Of a stretch of DNA of 64,000 nt, positions 38,674-46,923 are shown piece by piece. The notes under the pieces were generated by a model. It did not search any database. It was not told the origin of the DNA and saw only the letters and a program-made list of their open reading frames with translations. A program made the position numbers and the translations under genes. The stretch comes from Halomonas nitroreducens (GTDB taxonomy: Bacteria > Pseudomonadota > Gammaproteobacteria > Pseudomonadales > Halomonadaceae): NCBI RefSeq assembly GCF_003966155.1, contig NZ_RXNS01000003.1:210390-274389 (forward strand). Direction: 5' to 3'. Position 1 is the stretch's first letter, and every line of letters starts with the position of its first letter.

Positions 38674-39231
38674 ATGACCCTCGACGCCCCCCTGATGGAC
38701 CCCGGCCTCGTCGACCGCCTGCGGCGCATCCGCCTGCTGGCCATGGACGTGGACGGTGTGCTGACCGATGGTCGCCTCTACTTCCAGTCCGACGGCGGCG
38801 AGACCAAGGCCTTCCATACCCTGGACGGCCATGGCATCAAGCTGCTGCACCGCGCCGGCATCGAGGTCGCTCTGATCACCGGGCGCGACTCGCCCATGGT
38901 CAGCCGCCGCGCCGCGGCCCTGGGCATCCAGCACCTCTACCAGGGCATCGAGAAGAAGCTGCCGACACTGCGCCAGCTGTGTACCCGCCTGGGCATCGGC
39001 CTCGAGCAGGTCGCCTACTGCGGCGACGACATGCCCGATGTGGCCGCCATCCGCCAGGCCGGCGTCGGCATCAGCGTGCCCGGTGCACCAAGCTATATCC
39101 GCCAGCACGCCGACTGGGTGACCGAGCGCGAGGGCGGTCATGGCGCGGTACGCGAGATCTGCGACACCCTGCTGCAGGCCCAGGGGCACTGGGACGCCGT
39201 CCTCGACACCTACCTGCACGGCAAGGCCTGA
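38674..39231 (+). CDS. kdsC: 3-deoxy-D-manno-octulosonate 8-phosphate phosphatase KdsC
   Basis: HAD-family tetrameric phosphatase that releases Kdo from Kdo-8-phosphate. The 185-aa product has the nucleophile motif LLAMDVDGVLTDGRLYF, motif II ALITGRDSPMV, the conserved QGIEKKLPTLRQL, and motif III YCGDDMPDVAAI. It lacks a cap domain, as expected. It forms one transcription unit with kdsD and the lpt genes, so Kdo production and LPS export are linked genetically. Confidence 0.96.
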   Translation: MTLDAPLMDPGLVDRLRRIRLLAMDVDGVLTDGRLYFQSDGGETKAFHTLDGHGIKLLHRAGIEVALITGRDSPMVSRRAAALGIQHLYQGIEKKLPTLRQLCTRLGIGLEQVAYCGDDMPDVAAIRQAGVGISVPGAPSYIRQHADWVTEREGGHGAVREICDTLLQAQGHWDAVLDTYLHGKA

Positions 39232-39235
39232 GCCC

Positions 39236-39820
39236 ATGCGCCTGCCGCGCCCCGGTTTCCGGACCTGGCTGTTGCTGCTGCTGCTCGCCCTGGGCGGCGG
39301 CCTGGCGCTGCTCGACCAGCGCGACGCCTCTCCGCCGGGCGCGGTGCCCCGAGATGCCGCCGGCGAGCCGGACTACTTCCTCGAGGACGCACGGCTGACC
39401 CGCTTCGATGCCCAGGGCCGCCCCCACCAGCGCCTGGAGACGCCGCGCCTGGTGCATACCCCCGACGATGACGTCACCCGCCTCACGACCCCCGAGGTTC
39501 GGCTGCGCGACGACAGCGGTCGGCGCTGGCTGGCCAGCGCCGACCGCGGGCGCCTGGGCGCCGGCGGCAATCCCCTGTTGCTGGAGGGGGACGCCCGGCT
39601 CACGGCGCCCCGGGAGCGCTGGCACCTGGAAACCGAGACCCTTCACTACGACGCCGACACCGGGCACGCCTGGAGCGAGACGCCAGCCCTGCTGCGCCAG
39701 CCCCCCCAGCAGATGCGGGGCGAGCGGTTCGATGCCTGGCTCCATGACAATCGGGCCCGGCTGACCGACAATGTGCGCGGCCATCACCCGCCGACCACCC
39801 CGGAGGACCCCGAGCCATGA
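39236..39820 (+). CDS. lptC: LPS export ABC transporter periplasmic protein LptC
   Basis: Bitopic inner-membrane protein that receives LPS from LptB2FG and passes it to LptA. The 194-aa product has one N-terminal span ([20 protein letters not shown], residues 9-27) and a periplasmic beta-jellyroll with [24 protein letters not shown] and [24 protein letters not shown]. Start at ATG 39236, 4 bp after kdsC; the 3' end overlaps lptA by 4 bp. Low sequence conservation is typical; position settles the call. Confidence 0.93.
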   Translation: MRLPRPGFRTWLLLLLLALGGGLALLDQRDASPPGAVPRDAAGEPDYFLEDARLTRFDAQGRPHQRLETPRLVHTPDDDVTRLTTPEVRLRDDSGRRWLASADRGRLGAGGNPLLLEGDARLTAPRERWHLETETLHYDADTGHAWSETPALLRQPPQQMRGERFDAWLHDNRARLTDNVRGHHPPTTPEDPEP

Positions 39821-40347
39821 TGCGACCGCCCCTCGCGCCCCTGCTGGCCCTGAGCCTCGCCGCCCTGCCCCTGGCCAGCGGCCCGGTGCTGGCCCTGGAG
39901 GGCGATGCCAGCGCCCCCATTCAGGTCGAGGCGGATCGCCTCGACCTCGACGACCGTGCCGGCACCGCCGTCTACCGCGGCGCCGTGATGATCACCCAGG
40001 GCAGCATGCAGCTGACCGGCGAGCGCGTCGAGATCCGTCGCAACACGGCCGGCCAGCTGACCCAGGCTACCGCCATCGGGGAGCGGGCCTACATCGAGCA
40101 GAAACCGGCCCCCGACGAGCCGTTGGTTCGCGGCTGGGGACGCACCGTGGTCTACCACGTGGCCGAGCGCCGCATCGAGCTGATCGACCAGGCCGAGCTG
40201 CACCAGGGGGGCGATACCTTCGACGGCGGCTACCTGGAATACTTCCTCGACCGCCGTGTGGTCCAGGCTCGCTCCGCGGCCGAGGGGGTCGAGGACCGCC
40301 AGCGGGTACGCATGACCCTGGAGCCGGAACAGCAGGACGCCCCATGA
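39817..40347 (+). CDS. lptA: LPS transport periplasmic bridge protein LptA
   Basis: Forms the beta-jellyroll filament that carries LPS across the periplasm between LptC and LptD. The 176-aa product has a signal peptide ([26 protein letters not shown]) and an OstA-like domain: [40 protein letters not shown] in consecutive repeats. Overlaps of 4 bp with lptC and lptB mark a coupled block. Length is near the usual 170-185 aa. Confidence 0.95.
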   Translation: MMRPPLAPLLALSLAALPLASGPVLALEGDASAPIQVEADRLDLDDRAGTAVYRGAVMITQGSMQLTGERVEIRRNTAGQLTQATAIGERAYIEQKPAPDEPLVRGWGRTVVYHVAERRIELIDQAELHQGGDTFDGGYLEYFLDRRVVQARSAAEGVEDRQRVRMTLEPEQQDAP

Positions 40348-41069
40348 AGACCCTCAGCGCCCGCCACCTCGCCAAGAGCTACAAGCGTCGCCGCGTCGTC
40401 CATGACATCAGCCTGGAGATCGAGCAGGGGCGCATCGTCGGTCTGCTCGGCCCCAATGGCGCCGGCAAGACCACCTCCTTCTACATGATCGTCGGCCTGG
40501 TGCGGGCCGATGCGGGCTCGGTGGCCATCGACGATCGCGACCTCTCCGGCACCGCCATGCACGAGCGCGCCCGGGCCGGCATCGGCTACCTGCCCCAGGA
40601 GGCGTCGATCTTCCGCAAACTCTCCGTGGCCGACAACATCATGGCCATCCTCGAGACCCGCCGGGACCTCGACCGGGCCGGCCGCCAGGCCCGCCTGGAG
40701 CAGCTGCTGGAGGACTTCCATGTCACCCATATTCGCGACAACCCGGGCATGAGCTTGTCCGGCGGCGAGCGCCGGCGGGTGGAGATCGCCCGCGCCCTGG
40801 CCACCGAACCCGACTTCATCCTGCTCGACGAGCCCTTCGCCGGGGTCGACCCGATCTCGGTAGGCGAGATCAAGGGCATCATTCGCCAGCTGAAGGCCCG
40901 CGAGATCGGCGTGCTGATCACCGACCACAACGTGCGCGAGACCCTCGACATCTGCGATGGCGCCTACATCGTCGGCGACGGCCAGATCATCGCCGAGGGC
41001 GATGCCGAAGCGATCCTCGCCAACCAGAAGGTCCGCGACGTCTACCTCGGCCAGGACTTCCGCCTGTGA
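40344..41069 (+). CDS. lptB: LPS export ABC transporter ATP-binding protein LptB
   Basis: ATPase that drives LPS extraction by LptB2FG. The 241-aa product shows Walker [20 protein letters not shown], the LptB-specific [20 protein letters not shown], signature [17 protein letters not shown], Walker [16 protein letters not shown] and switch His in [17 protein letters not shown] 40344 overlaps the lptA stop. Ends 156 bp before rpoN; the conserved lptB-rpoN order is kept, but the gap holds sigma-54 promoter sites. Confidence 0.97.
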   Translation: MKTLSARHLAKSYKRRRVVHDISLEIEQGRIVGLLGPNGAGKTTSFYMIVGLVRADAGSVAIDDRDLSGTAMHERARAGIGYLPQEASIFRKLSVADNIMAILETRRDLDRAGRQARLEQLLEDFHVTHIRDNPGMSLSGGERRRVEIARALATEPDFILLDEPFAGVDPISVGEIKGIIRQLKAREIGVLITDHNVRETLDICDGAYIVGDGQIIAEGDAEAILANQKVRDVYLGQDFRL

Positions 41070-41101
41070 CTCGGTCTTTATTGGTAAGTTACTGATATAA
41101 G

Positions 41102-41117
41102 GTCGCCGTGCGGCGAC
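41102..41117. promoter_or_regulatory. Inverted repeat before the rpoN sigma-54 sites
   Basis: GTCGCCG and CGGCGAC form a perfect 7-bp inverted repeat with a 2-bp centre. It sits one base before the first sigma-54 match. It could be a small terminator stem for lptB or a protein-binding site. Confidence 0.4.
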
Positions 41118-41133
41118 AGGCACGCCAATTGCC
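41118..41133 (+). promoter_or_regulatory. Sigma-54 promoter match, upstream copy
   Basis: AGGCACG-CCAA-TTGCC keeps the invariant GG and GC of the -24/-12 consensus TGGCACG-N4-TTGC[A/T] at the exact spacing, with A for T at the first position and C at the last. Confidence 0.6.
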
Positions 41134-41134
41134 G

Positions 41135-41151
41135 TTGGCACGCTAATTGCT
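41135..41151 (+). promoter_or_regulatory. Sigma-54 promoter match, downstream copy
   Basis: TTGGCACG-CTAA-TTGCT matches the sigma-54 consensus TTGGCACG-N4-TTGC[A/T] at every defined position. Start of transcription would fall near 41162, about 65 nt before rpoN. The site repeats the upstream match 18 bp later. Confidence 0.75.
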
Positions 41152-41225
41152 AGCTTGAGGGCTTGCATGCCTCCCTCCGGCACACTAGGGTGAGGGCTTC
41201 ATCGCCAGTCGAACGGATCCGCCCC

Positions 41226-42632
41226 ATGGCCATGAAGGCTTCCCTGCAACTCCGCGTCGGCACCCAGCTGACCATGCCCCCCCAGCTGCAGCAGGCCATC
41301 GCCCTGCTGCAGCTCTCCACCCTGGACCTGCGCCAGGAGATCCAGCAGGCCCTGGAGGCCAACCCGATGCTGGAGATGGAGGATGAATTCGGCGAGCAGG
41401 CCGTCAGCGAGGCCGCGGACGACGACTGGGCCAGCGATATTCCCGACGAGCTGGCCGTGGACAGCGACTGGACCGACACCTTCCAGGACGCAGGCTCGGG
41501 CAGCGGCGGCGAAGCCCCGGACTTCGAGCGCCAGGCTGCCGGCCAGAGCCTGCAGGGCCACCTGGCCTGGCAGCTGGCCATGAGCGGCCTGGACGAGCGC
41601 GAGACGCGCATCGCCGAGAGCCTGATCGATGCCGTGAATGGCGACGGCTACCTGGAGCAGTCCCTCGACGAGCTGCGCGACGGGCTGCGCACCCAGGGCC
41701 TGGAGGGCCTGGCCACCCGCGAGGTGGAGGGCGTGCTGCTGCGTCTGCAGCAGTTCGAGCCCACCGGGGTCTTCGCCCGGGACCTTCGCGAGTGCCTGCT
41801 GCTGCAGCTCGCCGCCCTGCCCCAGGACACCCCTCTGCTGCCCCAGGCCCGGCGCCTGGTTCGCCAGTTCCTCGAGGCCCTGGCCGGCAACGACCAACGC
41901 CTGCTCAAGCGCCGGCTGGGGCTCGACGATGCCGTGCTCGACGAGGTGATCGCCCTGATACGGGGTCTCGATCCGCGCCCGGGCAGTGCCTTCGCCGCCG
42001 GCGACAGCGACTACGTGATCCCCGACCTGATCGCCCGCCACAGTGAGCAGGGCTGGCGGATCGAACTCAATCCGGAGGCGCTGCCGCGACTGCGCATCCA
42101 GCCCGACTATGCGGCCCTGATCAAGCGCGCCGACAAGAGCCAGGACAACCAGTTCCTCAAGGACCACCTCCAGGAGGCACGCTGGCTGCTCAAGAGCCTG
42201 ACCAGCCGCAACGACACCCTGCTGCGCGTCGGCCGCGAGGTGATGGCCCGCCAGCTGGACTTCCTGGAGCGCGGCGAGGAGGCCATGAAGCCACTGATCC
42301 TCGCCGATATCGCCCAGGCCGTGGAGATGCACGAATCCACCATCTCCCGGGTCACCACCCAGAAGTTCATCCACACCCCGCGGGGCGTGTTCGAGCTCAA
42401 GTTCTTCTTCTCCAGCCAGGTGGGCGGTGGTGACGACGCCCATTCCAGCACCGCGATCCGCGCCCGCATCCGCAAGCTGATCCAGGAGGAACCACCACGC
42501 AAGCCGCTGTCGGACAGCCGGCTCGTCGACCTGCTCGCCGAGGAAGGCATCGAGGTGGCCAGGCGTACCGTGGCCAAGTACCGCGAGGCCATGCACATCC
42601 CCTCGTCGAGCCAGCGCAAGCGCCTCGCCTGA
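41226..42632 (+). CDS. rpoN: RNA polymerase sigma-54 factor RpoN
   Basis: Alternative sigma factor that recognises -24/-12 promoters and needs AAA+ activators. The 468-aa product opens with region I, SLQLRVGTQLTMPPQLQQAI in part, a glutamine- and leucine-rich activator-response segment. An acidic region II follows (about residues 45-110), then the core-binding domain, the helix-turn-helix region (MHESTISRVTTQKFIHTPRG) and the RpoN box ARRTVAKYRE near the C-terminus. ATG 41226 gives MAMKASLQ; ATG 41232 (MKASLQ) is equally possible. It heads rpoN-hpf-ptsN-rapZ-ptsO and has sigma-54 sites upstream. Confidence 0.97.
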   Translation: MAMKASLQLRVGTQLTMPPQLQQAIALLQLSTLDLRQEIQQALEANPMLEMEDEFGEQAVSEAADDDWASDIPDELAVDSDWTDTFQDAGSGSGGEAPDFERQAAGQSLQGHLAWQLAMSGLDERETRIAESLIDAVNGDGYLEQSLDELRDGLRTQGLEGLATREVEGVLLRLQQFEPTGVFARDLRECLLLQLAALPQDTPLLPQARRLVRQFLEALAGNDQRLLKRRLGLDDAVLDEVIALIRGLDPRPGSAFAAGDSDYVIPDLIARHSEQGWRIELNPEALPRLRIQPDYAALIKRADKSQDNQFLKDHLQEARWLLKSLTSRNDTLLRVGREVMARQLDFLERGEEAMKPLILADIAQAVEMHESTISRVTTQKFIHTPRGVFELKFFFSSQVGGGDDAHSSTAIRARIRKLIQEEPPRKPLSDSRLVDLLAEEGIEVARRTVAKYREAMHIPSSSQRKRLA

Positions 42633-42684
42633 CCCGGCGAGGCCAGGTGGAGGGCAGCCTGCCGCGGGCCGCCGACGGGGGGTT

Positions 42685-42711
42685 TGCACGACACCAAAAA
42701 GGGTTACAATC
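42685..42711 (+). promoter_or_regulatory. Possible sigma-70 promoter of hpf
   Basis: TTGCAC (42685-42690) and TACAAT (42706-42711) are 15 bp apart, slightly short, in the 110-bp gap after rpoN. It would let hpf be made independently of rpoN. Confidence 0.45.
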
Positions 42712-42742
42712 GAGGCACCACTCAAGGAGCAAGGAGCGTGTC

Positions 42743-43054
42743 ATGCAAGTCAACCTCACCGGCCACCACGTGGAACTGACCGACCCCCTGCGTGACTATG
42801 TTCAGGAAAAGCTCACGCGCCTGGAACGCCATTACGACAACATCACCACCGTGCAGGTCACGCTCTCCGTCGAGAAAGAACGCCAGCAGGCCGCTTGCAC
42901 CCTGCATGCCGCCGGTGCCGACCTTCATGCCGAAGCCATGGACGGCGACATGTACGCCGCCATCGATGCCCTCGCCGACAAGCTGGACCGCCAGCTGGTC
43001 AAGCACAAGGAAAAGACCCAGGCTCGCGCTCAGGGCGCTGCCGGCGTCCGTTGA
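42743..43054 (+). CDS. hpf: Short ribosome hibernation promoting factor HPF
   Basis: Binds the 30S decoding channel and, with RMF, makes inactive 100S ribosomes in stationary phase. The 103-aa product is a single S30AE domain: MQVNLTGHHVELTDPLRDYV, YVQEKLTRLERHYDNITTVQV, AEAMDGDMYAAIDALADKLDRQL, with KHKEKTQAR at the end. It lacks the dimerisation domain of long HPF. ATG 42743 is preceded by AAGGAG. rpoN-hpf-ptsN is the standard order. Confidence 0.96.
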   Translation: MQVNLTGHHVELTDPLRDYVQEKLTRLERHYDNITTVQVTLSVEKERQQAACTLHAAGADLHAEAMDGDMYAAIDALADKLDRQLVKHKEKTQARAQGAAGVR

Positions 43055-43062
43055 GCCGCCCC

Positions 43063-43545
43063 ATGTCACTGGAAACCATCCTGCCCCCCGAGCGCACGCT
43101 CTTCGCGGTGCCCGGGGGGAGCAAGAAGCGGGTGCTGGAATTCTTCAGCACCTTCATCGCCCAGAATACCCCGAGTCTCGACAGCCAGGAGGTCTTCAGC
43201 CGGCTGATCGGCCGCGAGCGCCTCGGCAGCACCGGCATCGGTCACGGGGTCGCCATCCCGCATGCCCGCAACCCTCATTGCAAGGCGCCCATCGCCGGCT
43301 TCCTCAAGCTCGCCGAGCCAGTGGACTTCGATGCCGTTGACGGTGATCCCGTCGACCTGGTGTTCGTGCTGCTGGTGCCCGAGGAGGCCGACGACGCCCA
43401 CCTCGCGCTGCTCGGCCAGGTGGCCGGGGTGATGAACGATACCGAAACTCGCAGCGCCCTGCGCCATGCCGAGAGCCAGCAGGAGCTTCACGAACGCCTT
43501 ACCGAGGCCATCCGACGACAGGCACCGGCCGACCACAACGGCTAG
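43063..43545 (+). CDS. ptsN: Nitrogen-regulatory PTS EIIA protein PtsN
   Basis: EIIA-Ntr, end point of the nitrogen PTS phosphorelay; in other bacteria it controls K+ transport, phosphate and stress systems. The 160-aa product starts MSLETILPPERTLFAVPGGSK; the phosphorylated His lies in GHGVAIPHARNPHCKAPIAG. Other marks are VFSRLIGRERLGSTGIG and LVPEEADDAHLALLGQVAG. Start is 8 bp after hpf. Ends 35 bp before rapZ. Confidence 0.95.
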   Translation: MSLETILPPERTLFAVPGGSKKRVLEFFSTFIAQNTPSLDSQEVFSRLIGRERLGSTGIGHGVAIPHARNPHCKAPIAGFLKLAEPVDFDAVDGDPVDLVFVLLVPEEADDAHLALLGQVAGVMNDTETRSALRHAESQQELHERLTEAIRRQAPADHNG

Positions 43546-43580
43546 CCCCGGACCAGCCGGTCCCGACCAGGAGATCTCTC

Positions 43581-44480
43581 ATGCAGCTCGTGATCATCAG
43601 TGGCCGCTCCGGCTCGGGCAAGTCGATCGCGCTGCAGGCCCTGGAGGACCTCGGCTACTACGCCATCGACAATCTCCCGGCCATGCTGCTGGGCCCCCTG
43701 GTAGACGAACTGCGCAGCGGTCAGTCGTTGCGCAGTTCCATCGCCGTGAGCATCGATGCCCGCAACCTGCCCCACGCCCTGAAGCGCTTCCCCGCGCTGC
43801 TCGAGGATGTTCGGGCCCGCAACATCCACTGTCAGGTGGTCTATCTGACCACCGACGCCCGCATCCTGCTGGAGCGCTACTCGGCGACCCGCCGCCGCCA
43901 TCCGCTGACCCGTGACAGCCAGATGACCCTGGCGGAGGCCATCGACTGCGAGGAGGCCGCCCTGGCGGAAATCCGCGACCTCGCCGACCTGGTGATCGAT
44001 ACCTCGCGGCTCTCGGTGCACGATCTCCGGGGCCGCATCACCGACCAGGTGGCCGGTCATCGCCGCGAGGGGCTGACCCTCACCGTGGAGTCCTTCGGCT
44101 TCAAGCGCGGTGTGCCCCTGGATGCCGATATCGTCTTCGACGCCCGCTGCCTGCCCAACCCCTACTGGGATCCCCAGCTGCGTGACGCCACCGGCCGCGA
44201 CGACAGCGTGATCGCCTTTCTCGACAGCTATCCGATGGTCGCCGAGATGGCCGCGGATATCCTGGCCTGGGTCGAGCGCTGGCTGCCTCGCTACCAGGCC
44301 AGCCAGCGCAGCTACCTCACCGTCGCCATTGGCTGCACCGGCGGCCAGCACCGTTCGGTGTACCTCGCCGAACGGCTGGCCCACCGCCTGGCCGCAGCCT
44401 ACCCCGGGGTCCGGCTCCGCCACCGCGAGCTCGGCCTCCAGCGCAACCTGCCCGCCCCCGACACCGACGAGGACCGTTGA
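43581..44480 (+). CDS. rapZ: RNase adapter protein RapZ
   Basis: In E. coli RapZ senses glucosamine-6-phosphate and directs RNase E to the small RNA GlmZ, adjusting glmS and thus amino-sugar supply for the envelope. The 299-aa product has the P-loop ISGRSGSGKSIALQALEDL (Lys14), the conserved NLPAMLLGPLVDEL, VVYLTTDARILLERY, VIDTSRLSVHDLR, DIVFDARCLPNPYWDPQL and the C-terminal RNA-binding motif IGCTGGQHRSVYLAERLA. ATG 43581 is preceded by AGGAGA. It lies between the two nitrogen-PTS genes. Confidence 0.96.
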   Translation: MQLVIISGRSGSGKSIALQALEDLGYYAIDNLPAMLLGPLVDELRSGQSLRSSIAVSIDARNLPHALKRFPALLEDVRARNIHCQVVYLTTDARILLERYSATRRRHPLTRDSQMTLAEAIDCEEAALAEIRDLADLVIDTSRLSVHDLRGRITDQVAGHRREGLTLTVESFGFKRGVPLDADIVFDARCLPNPYWDPQLRDATGRDDSVIAFLDSYPMVAEMAADILAWVERWLPRYQASQRSYLTVAIGCTGGQHRSVYLAERLAHRLAAAYPGVRLRHRELGLQRNLPAPDTDEDR

Positions 44481-44483
44481 GAC

Positions 44484-44753
44484 GTGCCGAGACGCAAGCT
44501 CACCCTGACCAACAAGCGCGGCCTGCACGCCCGCGCGGCGACCCGCCTGGTGCAGTGCTGTCAGCCCTATGCCTCGCGGGTCACCGTCTACCATGGGGAG
44601 CAGCAGGCCGATGCGGCCAACATCATGGCCCTCTTGATGCTGGCCGCGCCCTGCGGCAGCGAGCTCACCCTGGAGGCCGAGGGCGAGGATGGCGAAGCGG
44701 TGCTGGACGCCCTCGAGGCGCTCTTCCATGCCCGTTTCGAAGAAGAGGCCTGA
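44484..44753 (+). CDS. ptsO: Nitrogen-PTS phosphocarrier protein NPr (HPr family)
   Basis: HPr-like carrier that passes phosphate from EI-Ntr to PtsN. The 89-aa product starts from GTG at 44484, 3 bp after rapZ, and has phosphorylatable His15 in RGLHARAATRLV. The position of the HPr regulatory serine is Asn46 (AANIMALLML), as expected of NPr, so control by HPr kinase is unlikely. Ends with the acidic tail ARFEEEA. Last gene of the rpoN operon; a terminator follows within a repeat element. Confidence 0.94.
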   Translation: MPRRKLTLTNKRGLHARAATRLVQCCQPYASRVTVYHGEQQADAANIMALLMLAAPCGSELTLEAEGEDGEAVLDALEALFHARFEEEA

Positions 44754-44755
44754 CA

Positions 44756-44804
44756 GCTGGAAGCTGGAAGCTGGAAGCTGGAAGCTGGAAGCTGGAAGCT
44801 GGAA
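44756..44804. repeat. Tandem array of seven GCTGGAA units (composite repeat, copy 2, part 1)
   Basis: Seven perfect 7-bp units run from 44756 to 44804, starting just after the ptsO stop codon. Copy 1 of the same composite element at 25530 has only two units. Confidence 0.9.
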
Positions 44805-44818
44805 GGCAACATAAATGG

Positions 44819-44853
44819 AACCGCCCCCGTGGCAAGCCACGGGGGCGGTTTTT
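44819..44853 (+). terminator. Intrinsic terminator of the rpoN-ptsO operon
   Basis: AACCGCCCCCGTGGC pairs perfectly with GCCACGGGGGCGGTT around a 2-base centre and is followed by TTTTT. It lies between the GCTGGAA array and the 28-bp block of the composite repeat. Confidence 0.92.
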
Positions 44854-44858
44854 CTTCA

Positions 44859-44886
44859 AGCTTCCAGGCGCGAAGCGCCGCTCTTC
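44859..44886. repeat. 28-bp conserved block (composite repeat, copy 2, part 2)
   Basis: AGCTTCCAGGCGC to CTCTTC matches 25576-25603 at 27 of 28 positions, the one change being A to G in the loop of its own hairpin (GGCGC-RAA-GCGCC). It lies 33 bp from the pmbA stop codon. Confidence 0.85.
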
Positions 44887-44918
44887 CCTCTTCAAGCGGC
44901 GGAGCCGCGTCTCGGGCG

Positions 44919-46259
44919 CTACGCGCCCGCGACCGTCATTTCGTCGATCAGCCAGCTGCCGGAATGGATGCTGCCGCGGGTGTCGATATCCTCGCCGACG
45001 CCGACCAGCCCCTTGAACATCGCCTCCAGATTGCCGGCGATGGTGAACTCCTCCACCGGGTACTGGATCTCGCCGTCCTCGACCCAGAAGCCCGCCGCGC
45101 CCCGCGAGTAGTCGCCGGTGACGCCGTTGACCCCCTGGCCCATCAGCTCGGTGACCAGTACACCACGCCCCATCCGCTCGAGCAGGGCATCCCGAGAGGC
45201 GAGCGGCGCGTCGATGCGCAGGTTGCGGGCCCCGCCGGCGTTGCCGGTGGTCGCCATGCCCAGGCGCCGGGCACTGTAGGCGGAGAGCATGTAGCTGGCC
45301 AGCCGGCCGCGCTCGATGAAGACATTGTCGCGGGTCTGGACGCCGTCGTTGTCGAAGGGGCTGCTGGCCATGGCGCCGACCTCCATGGGCCGCTCGTACA
45401 GCGAGAACCACTCCGGGAAGAGACTCGCGCCGAGCCGCTCGCAGAGGAAGGAGGACTGGCGGTAGAGGGCCCCGCCGGCGATCGCCCCCATCAGGTGACC
45501 GACCAGGCCCGCGGCCAGGGTCGGATCGAAGAGTACCGGCAGGCGACCGGTGGCCGGGCGGCGCGCCCCCAGCCGTCGCAGGGTCCGCCGCGCTGCGCTC
45601 TCGCCCACCATTTCCGGGGCCAGCAGGGTGCGCGGATCGCGCGCGCTGGTGTAGTCGTAGTCGCGCTGCATGCCCCCCTCGTCCTCGGCGATCAGCATGC
45701 AGGACAGCGAATGGCGGCTGCCGCGCTGGCTGCCCAGGAAGCCGTGACTGTTGGCGTAGACGCGCACGCCCTCGCCGCTGGAGAGGCCGGCGCCGTCGGA
45801 ACTCTTGATCCCGGCCATGCGGCGGCCGGCCCCCTCGCAGGCCAGGGCCAGGTCGATGGCCTGCTCGGTGGTCAACGGCCAGGGGTGGTGGACGTCGAGG
45901 TCCGGCAGGTGTTCGGCCATCAGCGCGGCATCGGCCAGCCCCGCGGCCGAGTCCTCGCCGGTGTGGCGAGCGATGGCCAGGGCCTTTTCCACCACGTCGC
46001 GGATCGAGGCCTCACCGGCGTCCGTGGACGAGGCACTGCCCTTGCGGCTTCCCACGTAGACGGTCACCGCGATGCCCTGGTCCCGGGACAGCTCGACGGT
46101 CTCCACCTCGCCCTCGCGCACGTTGACGCCGACCCCCTGGTCGACGCTGGCCCCCACCTCGCAGGCGTCGGCGCCCAACCGGCGTGCCAGCGCCAGGGCC
46201 GCCTCGGCGCGGGTTTCCAGCAGCGACTGCTGGGCGGCGGCATCGAAAGCCTGTGTCAT
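44919..46259 (-). CDS. pmbA: Metalloprotease PmbA/TldE subunit
   Basis: PmbA (TldE) pairs with TldD, encoded nearby, to form a metalloprotease that matures microcin B17 and degrades CcdA in E. coli; TldE carries no metal site. The 446-aa product has GVNVREGEVETVELSRDQGI, DLDVHHPWPLTTEQAIDLAL, SHGFLGSQRGSRHSLSCMLI and the C-terminal TGNAGGARNLRI with YPVEEFTIAGNLEAMFKGLVGVGEDID. No HExxxH motif is seen, as expected. It is convergent with ptsO and divergent from yjgA. Confidence 0.95.
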   Translation of the reverse strand: MTQAFDAAAQQSLLETRAEAALALARRLGADACEVGASVDQGVGVNVREGEVETVELSRDQGIAVTVYVGSRKGSASSTDAGEASIRDVVEKALAIARHTGEDSAAGLADAALMAEHLPDLDVHHPWPLTTEQAIDLALACEGAGRRMAGIKSSDGAGLSSGEGVRVYANSHGFLGSQRGSRHSLSCMLIAEDEGGMQRDYDYTSARDPRTLLAPEMVGESAARRTLRRLGARRPATGRLPVLFDPTLAAGLVGHLMGAIAGGALYRQSSFLCERLGASLFPEWFSLYERPMEVGAMASSPFDNDGVQTRDNVFIERGRLASYMLSAYSARRLGMATTGNAGGARNLRIDAPLASRDALLERMGRGVLVTELMGQGVNGVTGDYSRGAAGFWVEDGEIQYPVEEFTIAGNLEAMFKGLVGVGEDIDTRGSIHSGSWLIDEMTVAGA

Positions 46260-46316
46260 GGTCTCTCTCCTTACTCGACCGGCCCGCGGGCCGATGCTCC
46301 AGAATATGGCATTCGT

Positions 46317-46344
46317 CCAGCCCGACGCGACGGGCTGGTATACT
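46317..46344 (+). promoter_or_regulatory. Promoter region of yjgA with an inverted repeat abutting the -10
   Basis: CCAGCCCG and CGGGCTGG (46317-46324 and 46331-46338) form a perfect inverted repeat with a 6-bp centre, directly followed by a -10-like TATACT (46339-46344). The yjgA ATG is 44 bp later. A repressor site overlapping the spacer is plausible. Confidence 0.45.
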
Positions 46345-46387
46345 GGGCCGGTAGCCCCGACCCGATCTTCACGACCCAGGACGCAGC

Positions 46388-46894
46388 ATGACCCAGGATG
46401 ATCTTTCCCCGGCCGATGAGCGGCCCAGCAAGTCCCAGCTCAAGCGCGAGATGCACGCGCTGCAGGCCCTCGGCGAGCGATTGATCGCCATGAGCGAGGC
46501 CGAGCGGGCCCGCTTCCCCCTCTCCGACGACCTGCTGGCGGCCATCGAGGAGACCGGGCGGATTCGCGCCCGGGAGGCCCGCCGGCGCCACATGCAGTAC
46601 GTCGGCAAGCTGATGCGCCGCGAGGACCTCGCCGGCATCCAGGCGGTGTTCGACGAGATCGACCAGGAGCAGCTGCGCCGCGACCACGCTTTCCACCGCC
46701 TGGAGAAGTGGCGCGACCGGCTGATCGACGAGGACGACGACGCCGTCGAGACCTTCATCGCCGAGTTCCCCGACGTCGACCGCCAGGCGCTGCGCCAGCT
46801 GATCCGCAACGCCCGCCGCGAGCGCGAGCAGGGCAAGCCGCCCACCAATGCCCGCCGGCTGTTCCGGCTGATCCGCGACACGGCCAACCTCTGA
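46388..46894 (+). CDS. yjgA: Ribosome biogenesis factor YjgA (DarP)
   Basis: Dual-action ribosomal assembly protein, associated with late 50S assembly intermediates in E. coli. The 168-aa all-helical product has the conserved PSKSQLKREMHALQALGERL, AIEETGRIRAREARRRHMQYVGKLMR in pieces, and DRQALRQLIRNARREREQGKPP. Highly charged, no membrane segment. It stands alone between divergent pmbA and convergent tldD. Confidence 0.94.
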   Translation: MTQDDLSPADERPSKSQLKREMHALQALGERLIAMSEAERARFPLSDDLLAAIEETGRIRAREARRRHMQYVGKLMRREDLAGIQAVFDEIDQEQLRRDHAFHRLEKWRDRLIDEDDDAVETFIAEFPDVDRQALRQLIRNARREREQGKPPTNARRLFRLIRDTANL

Positions 46895-46923
46895 ACCTCG
46901 TCTCCTGTCTTCCCATGGCTCGA

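Noticed and set aside
44756..44804. GCTGGAA array as part of ptsO coding sequence
   Set aside because: The ptsO stop codon at 44751-44753 precedes it and the family C-terminus is already complete.
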